This document shows positions 1-10,500 of a stretch of 64,000 nt of DNA, piece by piece. The position numbers were made by a program, and so were the translations under genes. The notes under the pieces are model-generated. The model saw only the letters and a list, made by a program, of their open reading frames with translations, did not search any database and was not told the DNA's origin. Every line of letters begins with the position of its first letter. Within the stretch, counting starts at the first letter, position 1. Source of the stretch: Bacteroidaceae bacterium (GTDB lineage: Bacteria; Bacteroidota; Bacteroidia; Bacteroidales; Bacteroidaceae); the NCBI GenBank assembly GCA_017509605.1, contig JAFWPH010000053.1, forward strand, positions 16,224 through 80,223. Direction: 5' to 3'.

Positions 1-2
1 TC

Positions 3-131
3 CTTGCGGTGAAACGTCAGGTCGAGGACCTTCGTCCCGAACTGGACCGCGAGGTGATACTCTATGAACTGAACGACTATAACACGACAAGATTCAAATA
101 CGATGATTATGAAAAGATTTTTGGTGACTAA
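3..131 (+). CDS. C-terminal end of an unidentified protein (5' truncated)
   Basis: An open frame enters from the left edge of the window and ends at TAA 129-131, giving 42 residues that finish in YEKIFGD. It is rich in charged residues and has the same codon flavour as the following gene. It overlaps the next start codon (103) by 29 bases in another frame, which suggests translational coupling within one operon. Too little is present to assign a family. Confidence 0.6.
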   Translation, partial: LAVKRQVEDLRPELDREVILYELNDYNTTRFKYDDYEKIFGD

Positions 132-2226
132 CATCTTTGCCTCCCTTTTCGCTGCCGCGGCCTTGGCTTGTGGCTACTCTGCCACACATAACTACTATAT
201 GCTGAGCCTCGACCCGTTGGAAGACACCTATTCCAGCATCAACGAACGCACCAACCAATTCTGGAAAACCTACACATCCGGACAGGTGACGGAATACACC
301 TACCATAAGGACGAAGTCATGGCTGTGGCGGTACAGAAAGGCGACAAGGAGATGATCGCTTACCTTAAAGCGCTCAACCTCTATCTCGACAACTGCGGAG
401 ACCTCTACAACACATGGGACTACCCTACCAAGGAACGGAAGGAGCAAATCCGCAGCGACTTCTACAACATCTTCGCACAGGCAGCCGAATACGAGGGCAC
501 ACGACTCAAAGCGCAGTACGCCCTGCTGCAGATGAGGGCCAACATGCAGCTCAAACGCCACCAGCAGAACAAGAAGTACTGGGAGGAAACAGCGTCGAAG
601 ATGCCCGCCAGCGTCTATAAGGAGATGATGGAAAACATCTATGCCGGTGCGCTCTTCAACCTCGGTGAACGCAATGCTGCCGCCGAGATATTCGCACGCC
701 AGGGCGACCGGACCAGCATTCGATGGGCGCTTCGGGGATACCGCAACATCGCTGGAATCCAGAAGATCTACAACGACAACCCCAACTCCATCGCACTCGC
801 CTTCCTCGTGTCGGAGTTCGTCAACAGTGTACAGGAGACCCTTGACAACGAGGGAGACGCCGAATTCACGAAGATGATGAACAAGGTACCTCTCAACACC
901 ACCGAAGCCCGCAACTTCATCTCATTCGCCAACCAGGTGATTGGCGAGAAGAAGACCAACAACCCCTGCATGTGGAAAACGGCGGTGGGAATGCTCAACT
1001 ACCTGCTCAAGAACCAAAGTCAGGCCGAGGCCGATATGGCGGAAGCCGTGAATCTCAATGGTCCACAACGTTCGAAAGACAACGCGCGTTGTGTGCGCCT
1101 ACTGGTCTTGACCGCATCCAAGGCTCCAAAGTCCGACCTCATCGTCAACGAACTCAAATGGCTGGAGCAGAAAGCCGCCAGCGAGCAAGAAAGCGATTAC
1201 TGCTTCAACAACGCGCTCGACCGCATCTACATGCAGGAGATGGCGGGCAATTACGAGAAGGTTGGCAACAAGAACATGATGCTCGCCTCCATCGGCCGAC
1301 TGACAGAGATGAACAACATGAAGAGCGAGTACCATTACAGGTCGAAAAACTCACAGGAGACCAACTGGAATGGAGACTACAACTACTCGTCGCTGTTCTT
1401 TGCGGTCGATAACCTGTCGGCAGAAGATACAGAGGCTTTCTTCAACTTCCTCACACAGTCACACTCCGACCCATTGGAGAACTTCCTGTGCCAAGGCTGC
1501 TACAAAGACGCCAACTACTGGAACGACATCATCGGCACCAAGTATCTCGGAGAGGCCAAGTTCGACAAGGCTGCTGCTTTCCTGAAAAAGGTGGATGTCG
1601 CCTTCCTTAGCAAGCAGAACATCAGTATTTATCTCGCCAACCGCGACTTCACCGTAGAGAAATGGTTCAAACGCCAGAAATCTTCGGGTGCATGGTATGA
1701 AGGAAATGACGACGGCATGAACAAAGGACGTTGCACAACACATCCGAAACTGAAGTTCTGCCAGGAGGTGGAGCAACTCACCAAGGCCTACAAACAATCA
1801 AAAGACCTTGAGGATTGCCGAAAGGCGGCCTATCAACTGGCTGTGAGACTTTACCAGGCATCCTACAAGGGCGACTGCTGGTACCTGACGGATTACGGCT
1901 TTTCAAGTTCATCCGACAGTTGCAAGCCTTGGCAGAAAGACTTCCTACAACTTGCAGGCGACTACCTCGATGTCAGCACCTACTCTTCCGACCCAAATCT
2001 CAAGCTCAAGAGCCTCTTCGCCTTGTCGTACATCGCACCCGACTGGTGGAGAGAGCCCATACACGACACCAGCACCTGGAAAGTCGTAGGCTATCGGGAC
2101 CTTGAGGACTCGAAAAAGTTCAAGGCGCTTGAGAAACTCTCTCATTATGTGAAGTATGAAAATGCGCCGAAGGCTGACTACATCTCCCGCTGCGATGTCA
2201 TCCGCCAGTTCAGCGCAAGCAGATAG
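103..2226 (+). CDS. Secreted or lipid-anchored alpha-helical repeat protein, function unknown
   Basis: The product is about 707 residues. It starts MIMKRFLVTNIF and has a hydrophobic stretch ending in ALAC near residue 23, so it is probably exported and may be lipidated at that cysteine, although the lipobox is not ideal. The rest is predominantly helical and rich in Tyr, Asn, Lys and Glu, with a TPR-like feel (for example around residues 150-215, a run ending LGERNAAAEIFARQGD), but I see no catalytic motif. ATG 109 is an alternative start. It overlaps the end of the upstream frame and is followed by a strong terminator, so it is the last gene of an operon. I do not recognise the family. Confidence 0.75.
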   Translation: MIMKRFLVTNIFASLFAAAALACGYSATHNYYMLSLDPLEDTYSSINERTNQFWKTYTSGQVTEYTYHKDEVMAVAVQKGDKEMIAYLKALNLYLDNCGDLYNTWDYPTKERKEQIRSDFYNIFAQAAEYEGTRLKAQYALLQMRANMQLKRHQQNKKYWEETASKMPASVYKEMMENIYAGALFNLGERNAAAEIFARQGDRTSIRWALRGYRNIAGIQKIYNDNPNSIALAFLVSEFVNSVQETLDNEGDAEFTKMMNKVPLNTTEARNFISFANQVIGEKKTNNPCMWKTAVGMLNYLLKNQSQAEADMAEAVNLNGPQRSKDNARCVRLLVLTASKAPKSDLIVNELKWLEQKAASEQESDYCFNNALDRIYMQEMAGNYEKVGNKNMMLASIGRLTEMNNMKSEYHYRSKNSQETNWNGDYNYSSLFFAVDNLSAEDTEAFFNFLTQSHSDPLENFLCQGCYKDANYWNDIIGTKYLGEAKFDKAAAFLKKVDVAFLSKQNISIYLANRDFTVEKWFKRQKSSGAWYEGNDDGMNKGRCTTHPKLKFCQEVEQLTKAYKQSKDLEDCRKAAYQLAVRLYQASYKGDCWYLTDYGFSSSSDSCKPWQKDFLQLAGDYLDVSTYSSDPNLKLKSLFALSYIAPDWWREPIHDTSTWKVVGYRDLEDSKKFKALEKLSHYVKYENAPKADYISRCDVIRQFSASR

Positions 2227-2235
2227 ACACCCATC

Positions 2236-2274
2236 ATCAGGAATCTCCGGTTTTCCAGGAGATTCCTGATTTTC
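2236..2274 (+). terminator. Rho-independent terminator
   Basis: A perfect 13-bp inverted repeat (2236-2248 with 2258-2270) has a 9-base loop and is followed by TTTC. It lies directly after the stop of the helical-repeat protein and before the alanine dehydrogenase gene. Confidence 0.8.
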
Positions 2275-2313
2275 ATTGTCAGGAAAAAACTAACCAAAAA
2301 ACCAAGAAAAACT

Positions 2314-3420
2314 ATGAAGATCGGTATTCCTAAAGAAATCAAGAACAACGAGAACCGTGTGGGAATGACTCCCGCAGGTGTAAGAGAACTGGTGAAACAC
2401 GGTCACGAGGTCTTCGTGCAACATACAGCCGGTGAGGGCAGCGGATTCGGCGACGATAAATACATAGCTGCCGGAGCGTCGGTGCTGCCAACCATCGAAG
2501 AGGTCTATGCTGTGGCAGAAATGATCATCAAGGTGAAAGAGCCCATCGCTTCAGAGTATCCTTTGGTGAGACCTGGGCAACTCGTCTTCACTTATTTCCA
2601 TTTCGCCTGTGACCTTGAACTCACAGAAGCCATGATCAAGAGCGGTGGCGTGTGCCTGGCATACGAAACCGTCCAACTCGACAACGGAGCACTTCCCTTG
2701 CTTATCCCCATGAGCGAGGTTGCTGGACGTATGGCCATCGTCAACGGCGCATACTATCTGCAGAAGACCAAAGGCGGCAAAGGCAAACTCATCTGTGGCG
2801 TGCCAGGCGTCCGCCCGGCAAAGGTACTTATCCTTGGCGGCGGTGTGGTCGGTGAGGCGGCTGCCCGAGTAGCTGCCGGAATGGGTGCCGATGTGGTGGT
2901 GTGCGATGTGTCGCTGCCACGTCTGAGGCAACTCGACGCAGAACTACCGGCCAATGTGACCACACTCTATTCTTCCCGTTCCAACATCGAACGTGAACTA
3001 CCCGAAGTGGATATCATCGTGGGCTCTGTCCTCATTCCGGGCGACAAAGCCCCAAGGCTCATCACCCGAGAGATGTTGCCGATGATGCAACCCGGCACCG
3101 TAATGGTGGATGTGGCCATCGACCAGGGAGGATGCTTCGAGACCTCACACCCCACCACTCACAGCGATCCTGTATATACCATCGACGGCATCGTACACTA
3201 CGCTGTCGCCAACATTCCGGGAGCGGTACCCAACACCTCCACCATCGCCTTGACCAATGCCACACTACGCTATGCGCTCGCACTGGCCGACAAGGGATGG
3301 CGCAAGGCATGCCAAGACGATACAGCCCTGTTCCGCGGACTGAACATCGTGGAGGGTAAAGTGGTCTTTAAGGCGGTGGCCGATGTCTTCGGCTTGTCCT
3401 ACGACCCGATCATGCTTTAA
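2314..3420 (+). CDS. ald: Alanine dehydrogenase
   Basis: This 368-residue protein matches NAD-dependent L-alanine dehydrogenase, which interconverts L-alanine and pyruvate plus ammonia in the cytoplasm. The N-terminal signature MKIGIPKEIKNNENRVG is clear, with Arg15, Lys75 (in KVKEP) and His96 in the positions known as substrate or catalytic residues. A Rossmann motif GGGVVG (175-180) is followed by Asp198 for nucleotide ribose binding, and the VDVAIDQGG segment supplies Asp270. Length is normal for the family. The start follows an A-rich leader typical of Bacteroidota. It is monocistronic: a terminator lies upstream and a convergent gene begins to end 19 bases downstream. Confidence 0.95.
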   Translation: MKIGIPKEIKNNENRVGMTPAGVRELVKHGHEVFVQHTAGEGSGFGDDKYIAAGASVLPTIEEVYAVAEMIIKVKEPIASEYPLVRPGQLVFTYFHFACDLELTEAMIKSGGVCLAYETVQLDNGALPLLIPMSEVAGRMAIVNGAYYLQKTKGGKGKLICGVPGVRPAKVLILGGGVVGEAAARVAAGMGADVVVCDVSLPRLRQLDAELPANVTTLYSSRSNIERELPEVDIIVGSVLIPGDKAPRLITREMLPMMQPGTVMVDVAIDQGGCFETSHPTTHSDPVYTIDGIVHYAVANIPGAVPNTSTIALTNATLRYALALADKGWRKACQDDTALFRGLNIVEGKVVFKAVADVFGLSYDPIML

Positions 3421-3439
3421 CTCCCTTTTTAACTCCCTT

Positions 3440-4045
3440 TTAATAAGAGATGAAATCAGAGGGAAAGATGATGCCCGTGCCAGAAGGGTGCATGGGATGA
3501 GGATGGGAAGGCTCCTCCACAAGGTTAAGGCCTGCCGAGAGATAAGCACGCCAAATCAACTCGGTGCAATAGAGGCGAGTGGTGTCGGCCGTGTCGTAAT
3601 CGTGGTCGAACTCCACACCCTCCAACACTTTCCTCAGCGCATATTCAGTGGCATTGATTGCCACTGAGTCTGGGCAATCAATACGGTAACTGCAACCGGC
3701 ACAAGCCCTTTCTACAGAGAAGAAGGAATCGACAGGCTCACATTTCACCCTATCGACTCCTTCTTCTTTGCTATGTTCACCTGGCACCACATGCACCACC
3801 ATCCAACCCTCAACAGAGTCGTGGTGAAGCATTCCAACATGGGAATAAACACCTCTGCTCAGCGATGTCACCACCTTGCTTTCCATGCCATATCCGCAGC
3901 GGAACACCAAATCTCCCTCGCGGACAGCAGTGGAGTCGATGCGGACAGGCTCGCTGATGGTTTTCTCATGGCGGCAAGAGGTGCATGCAGCCAAAGTGAC
4001 GAACAAGATGAGCGCGCGGACTATTTCCCCGAGTCGATCATCCAT
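3440..4045 (-). CDS. YiiX/YebB-like (permuted NlpC/P60) cysteine peptidase lipoprotein
   Basis: The 201-residue product has a signal peptide ending LAAC, with Cys21 the probable lipidation site. The body carries EGDLVFRCGYG near residue 43, YSHVGM with His69, and LYCTELIWRAY with Cys160. That order, His before Cys, is the circularly permuted papain-like arrangement of the YiiX/DUF830 family, whose members are thought to act on amide or ester bonds in the envelope. It starts 25 bases inside the upstream lipoprotein gene, so the two are likely translated together. The substrate cannot be told from sequence. Confidence 0.75.
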   Translation of the reverse strand: MDDRLGEIVRALILFVTLAACTSCRHEKTISEPVRIDSTAVREGDLVFRCGYGMESKVVTSLSRGVYSHVGMLHHDSVEGWMVVHVVPGEHSKEEGVDRVKCEPVDSFFSVERACAGCSYRIDCPDSVAINATEYALRKVLEGVEFDHDYDTADTTRLYCTELIWRAYLSAGLNLVEEPSHPHPMHPSGTGIIFPSDFISY

Positions 4046-4416
4046 TTACCGTCAATTTTGACGAGATTGAGTTTGTCTTTTTTCTCCTTGCCTTTCTTGC
4101 TGTCCATGTACTTGTATGACACCTTGGCATGCTCACCGTCTTCCTTGATTTCCTCACCTGTGATCTCAATGTCCTGGATATTGCCTTGCTCACCATAGGA
4201 GGCCTCCATCTTCTCTTTCATCAACTTCACGACTTCTTCCTTGTCCTTGTTGGTCATGTCCTTGTTGAAGTGGATCAAATCAACTGCCTTCTCGTAGTTT
4301 CCTTTCTGGATGTTGGTCAGATAATCTTTGGCCACAGCGGAGGGAGTGTTGTTGTCGATACATGACACAAGCAACAGCATGCAGGCCGACAGAAGGAAAA
4401 ATGATAGTTTTCTCAT
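4021..4416 (-). CDS. Small DUF4878-type lipoprotein
   Basis: The product is 131 residues from ATG 4416 (MRKLSFFLLS). The signal peptide ends LLVSC with Cys19 the lipidation site. A longer in-frame extension upstream exists but would put the signal peptide inside the protein. After the Cys comes a small alpha+beta domain (TPSAVAKDYLTNIQKGNYEKA and later KLNLVKIDGKWMIDSGK), the pattern of DUF4878/NTF2-like lipoproteins common in Bacteroidota. These are believed to sit in the periplasm or on the inner leaflet of the outer membrane. Its 3' end overlaps the start of the YiiX-like gene. Confidence 0.75.
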   Translation of the reverse strand: MRKLSFFLLSACMLLLVSCIDNNTPSAVAKDYLTNIQKGNYEKAVDLIHFNKDMTNKDKEEVVKLMKEKMEASYGEQGNIQDIEITGEEIKEDGEHAKVSYKYMDSKKGKEKKDKLNLVKIDGKWMIDSGK

Positions 4417-6956
<2,540 letters not shown>

Positions 6957-6981
6957 TCAGCCCAATCCGGATAAACATTCA

Positions 6982-7031
6982 GCCCTGGAAAGGAGTGAGT
7001 TCACCTCTCCCTTCCAGGGCTTTTCTTTTTG
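6982..7031 (+). terminator. Rho-independent terminator after the xylanase/esterase gene
   Basis: GCCCTGGAA (6982-6990) pairs with TTCCAGGGC (7012-7020), with further weaker pairing inside, followed by a TTTTCTTTTT tract. Confidence 0.85.
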
Positions 7032-7093
7032 ACACACATGTACCAGCATCTATGGCTTGGACATGGAATCTACTATAATTCAGCATAGATAAA

Positions 7094-7117
7094 TAAAAAA
7101 GCCCCTGTAGAGGGGCT
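7094..7117 (-). terminator. Terminator of the tRNA gene
   Basis: On the minus strand AGCCCCT, a CTAC loop and AGGGGCT are followed by six U residues (the A run at 7095-7100). It begins 13 bases after the encoded CCA end of the tRNA. Confidence 0.8.
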
Positions 7118-7129
7118 TCCAGAGTTGCT

Positions 7130-7205
7130 TGGTTGCGGGGGCAGGACTCGAACGTGCGACCTCCAGGTTATGAGCCTGGCGAGCTACCAACTGCTCCACC
7201 CCGCG
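7130..7205 (-). tRNA. Initiator tRNA-fMet (anticodon CAT), CCA encoded
   Basis: A 76-nt cloverleaf reads CGCGGGG at the 5' end and CCCCGCA-ACCA at the 3' end. The C1/A72 mismatch and the A11-U24 pair in the D stem are hallmarks of bacterial initiator tRNA, and the anticodon loop is CTCATAA. Two departures stand out. The anticodon stem is CCAGG/CCTGG, so only two of the usual three consecutive G-C pairs next to the loop are present (position 29-41 is A-U). The T stem GCACG/CCTGC has a C-C mismatch at 52-62. It has its own promoter and terminator. Confidence 0.93.
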
Positions 7206-7241
7206 ATGTAGTGTTTTATGCATTCTTCCGAATTGCGAGTG

Positions 7242-7273
7242 CAAAGTTACGACTTTATTTTGAGTTGTGCAAG
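7242..7273 (-). promoter_or_regulatory. Promoter of the initiator tRNA gene
   Basis: Read on the minus strand, CTTG (7270-7273), 20 bases, then TAACTTTG (7242-7249) closely fits the TTTG-N19-21-TAnnTTTG consensus. It lies 37 bases upstream of the mature 5' end. Confidence 0.65.
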
Positions 7274-7483
7274 TAAATTCTGGTTTTTCTATACTTTTTA
7301 TGTGATTTACGTACGTTTGTTGCTACAAATCATGTGTTTTTGTGAGTTCAGCCTATCGGAGAAGGGGCAAAGTCTTATGGCATAATGATGGTTTTGAGGA
7401 CTTATTACAAGGCCATAATCAATCTTTTCCAGAAAAAAAACAAGGTTTTTCTCCCTTAGACGTAAAAATCTAAGATTTTTATG

Positions 7484-7491
7484 TACTTTTG
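7484..7491 (+). promoter_or_regulatory. -7 element of the tamB-tamL operon
   Basis: TACTTTTG fits TAnnTTTG. A possible TTG start codon for TamB at 7489 would lie inside this element, so translation more likely begins at ATG 7522. I see no convincing TTTG at the -33 distance. Confidence 0.5.
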
Positions 7492-7521
7492 CTTTCGGAA
7501 TTGCCATTATACGCACTGAAC

Positions 7522-10500
7522 ATGGCGGAGAACACGATAAAGACAGAGCCGCAGGACGAAAAAGCACTGCCCGCCGCACGGAAAAAGTCCGGCAAGGGAT
7601 GGAAAATCGCCCTGTGGATTATTATGAGCCCGATAATCCTGTTTATCGTGCTGGCTATCGTGTTGTCTTTGCCTCCTGTCCAGAAATTCGCCGTGAATGT
7701 GGTCTGCAACAAACTCACAGAATCCTCTGGCATGTCAATCCATGTGGACTACATCCGCCTGAAATTCCCACTGACACTGACGGTTGAAGGACTGACCGCC
7801 ATTCAAGGTCCCGACACCTTGATCATGGCAGAGACAGCCGATATGGATGTCAGTCTGAAACCTTTGTTCGACAAGAAGATAGAGTTGAACAAGCTCAAAC
7901 TCGGCAATGCCAAGATCAATACCGATGGCATGATCGCCGAATTCAACCTCAAGGGAGATATTGGCGAACTGGAGATGGAAGCGCATGACATCGACTTGCA
8001 GCAAGAAATCGCCAACATGGACAAAATCAGCTTCAGCAACTCCGACCTTACCATCACCATCCCCGACAGTGTGCCTCCCGACACGACCGAAGCCTTGAGA
8101 TGGAAGGCAAAACTGGAAAAGGTCGCATTCAATAACACCGACATACTGGTGAAGCTGGCTCCCGCGGCTGACTCAACGATCGTGCGCACACATTTCGACA
8201 ATGCCTCACTGAAAGGTTCTATTGACCTTTACACCAGCGACTTCCTGTTCCATGACCTCGACCTTCGCGGCAGCACTGTCCGTTACGACGCTGGAACGGG
8301 AACGCGTTCCGACGGTTTCGACCCTTCACATATCAGTCTGACCGACCTCAACGGACGCCTCGACTCCGTCACGAGCCGCAGTTCAGAAGGGATTGTGGTG
8401 GCATTCAATGAACTGAGTGCAAAAGAGGCTTCGGGCATACGGATTGACACGCTTTCCGGACAGTTCCGTATGGACTCCACCAGTCTGCACACACGCAACC
8501 TGCGCATGCTGACCAGCGACTCCGACCTCCGTATCGATGCCGACATGGACCTCGACGCTTTCGACCCAGCCTCTAACGGGACTTTCACAGCCAAAGTACG
8601 AGGCAGCGTCGGCAAAGACGATTTGACGGCCCTTGCCCCCACCCTGCCAAGCGACATCAAGAAAGCATACCCGACGACACCCATGAGAGTGGATGCCGAC
8701 ATCAATGGCAATGCCGACGCACTCACCATCAACAACCTCCAGGCCAGCATGGACGGCAAGTTCAGTATCCACACCCGTGGCACTATCGAGAACTATATGG
8801 ATACCACCTCGGGGGCGATGAACATCAATCTGCCCTACCTGGAAACCAAGGTGCACGACCCCAAGTTCGTGAAGGGCTTCCTCCCCGCAGAAATGCAATC
8901 GGCAGTCAATATACCTGCCAACACCAGCCTCACGACCTCCCTCGGCATGACGGGCAACAAGATTTCTGCTAAGGGAGAATTGAAGGACAAGTCGGGCACG
9001 ACCCGTTACGATGTCACCTACGACAGTTCAGACGACAGTTACGACGCTGACATCACAGCAAACAACCTCCATGTGAACAACTACGTGGCACTTGATGAAC
9101 CTTGCAATCTGACGGGCCATATACGCGCGAAAGGCAGAGGCACGGACATCTTCTCACCCAAACTGACAGCTGACATCAGCGCCCAACTCGAGAAAGCGAA
9201 CTATGGGTCGTTCGATCTCTCCAACAGCGACCTCAAGGCCAGCGCCGACCATGGCGAGCTGAACGCCCACCTCAGTTGCGACAACCCACAGTTGCGCACC
9301 ACACTGCAACTCACATCCGACATCAGGAAAGACAACATCAATGCCCGCGGACGCATCAATCTCCGCCGTTCCGACCTACGCGCTATGGGACTGAGCGAGG
9401 AACGCCTGAACATCATGGCCATCAGCGATTTCAACTTCAACTCCGACATGAAGAAGTGCCACAGTTTCGAAGGGATGGCCGACAGTCTATTCATTGTCAT
9501 GGGCAACGACACCATCAGTTCGGGGCAAATCTACCTCGACGGATGGACCGACCGCGATACCACCAATGCACTGGTCAGCACCAATGGGGTGAACATGCAC
9601 TTCAGTTCATCGGTCAACGCCCTTGAACTTGGCGACAAGTATATGAAGGTGGCGGGCATCATGGGAAAGCAGTTCGAGCAGCGCGACATCGACCTCAACT
9701 ACGCCAAGCAGTTCCTGCCCATCTCCACCATCGACCTGAGTCTCAACAACGACAACGCCATAGCCCAGATGCTGAAGCTGCAAGGTGTGAGATACGACGA
9801 CATCAGCGGCCATTTCACAACCTCTCCTGAGACCGGTCTCCGTGGCCATGGTCATATCGGTAACCTGAAGGTGAAGAAAGACAGTGTGGTCATCGACAAC
9901 ATCGACCTCAACATCATGCAAGACAGCACACGCCTCACCTACGATGTCAGTCTGGTGACGGGCGAACAGGCACACCATCCAGGCTTCTCCGGCTCGCTGA
10001 AAGGCTACCTTGAGAACTTCTCCGCCGACGCCCGCCTGACTCTTATCGACACCAAAGGAAAGACCGGCCTTGACCTTGGCATACATGCCCTGGCCACCGA
10101 TACTGCGGGTTATTTCCGTTTCTATCCCGAAGAACCAGTGTTAGGTTTCAGGAAGTTCACGCTCAATCCCGACAATTATGTTTTGCTGAAAAAGAAGAAC
10201 AAGGCATACATCGACCTACACTTGGCATCCGACAACGGCACACGCATCGATGTCACAGCCAATCCCGATGAGGCGGCGCAGCAAGACATCAGCCTCAACA
10301 TCGAGCAATTCGGCATAGCCCAACTGCTTTCCATCCTACCCATGGCTCCCGACATGGACGGCAAGCTCAACATCAACGCCAAGTATCACAAGGAAGACGG
10401 TGAAACCAGAATTGACGGCGACGTGCTGGCCAACAACTTCGTGTTCGGCGGTACCAGGTTAGGTGATGTCGGAGCCACCGTAAGTTACGTCCCCGAAGCC

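Noticed and set aside
7489..7521. TTG start extending TamB by 11 residues
   Set aside because: The codon lies inside the probable -7 promoter element and the added residues do not look like a TamB N-terminus.
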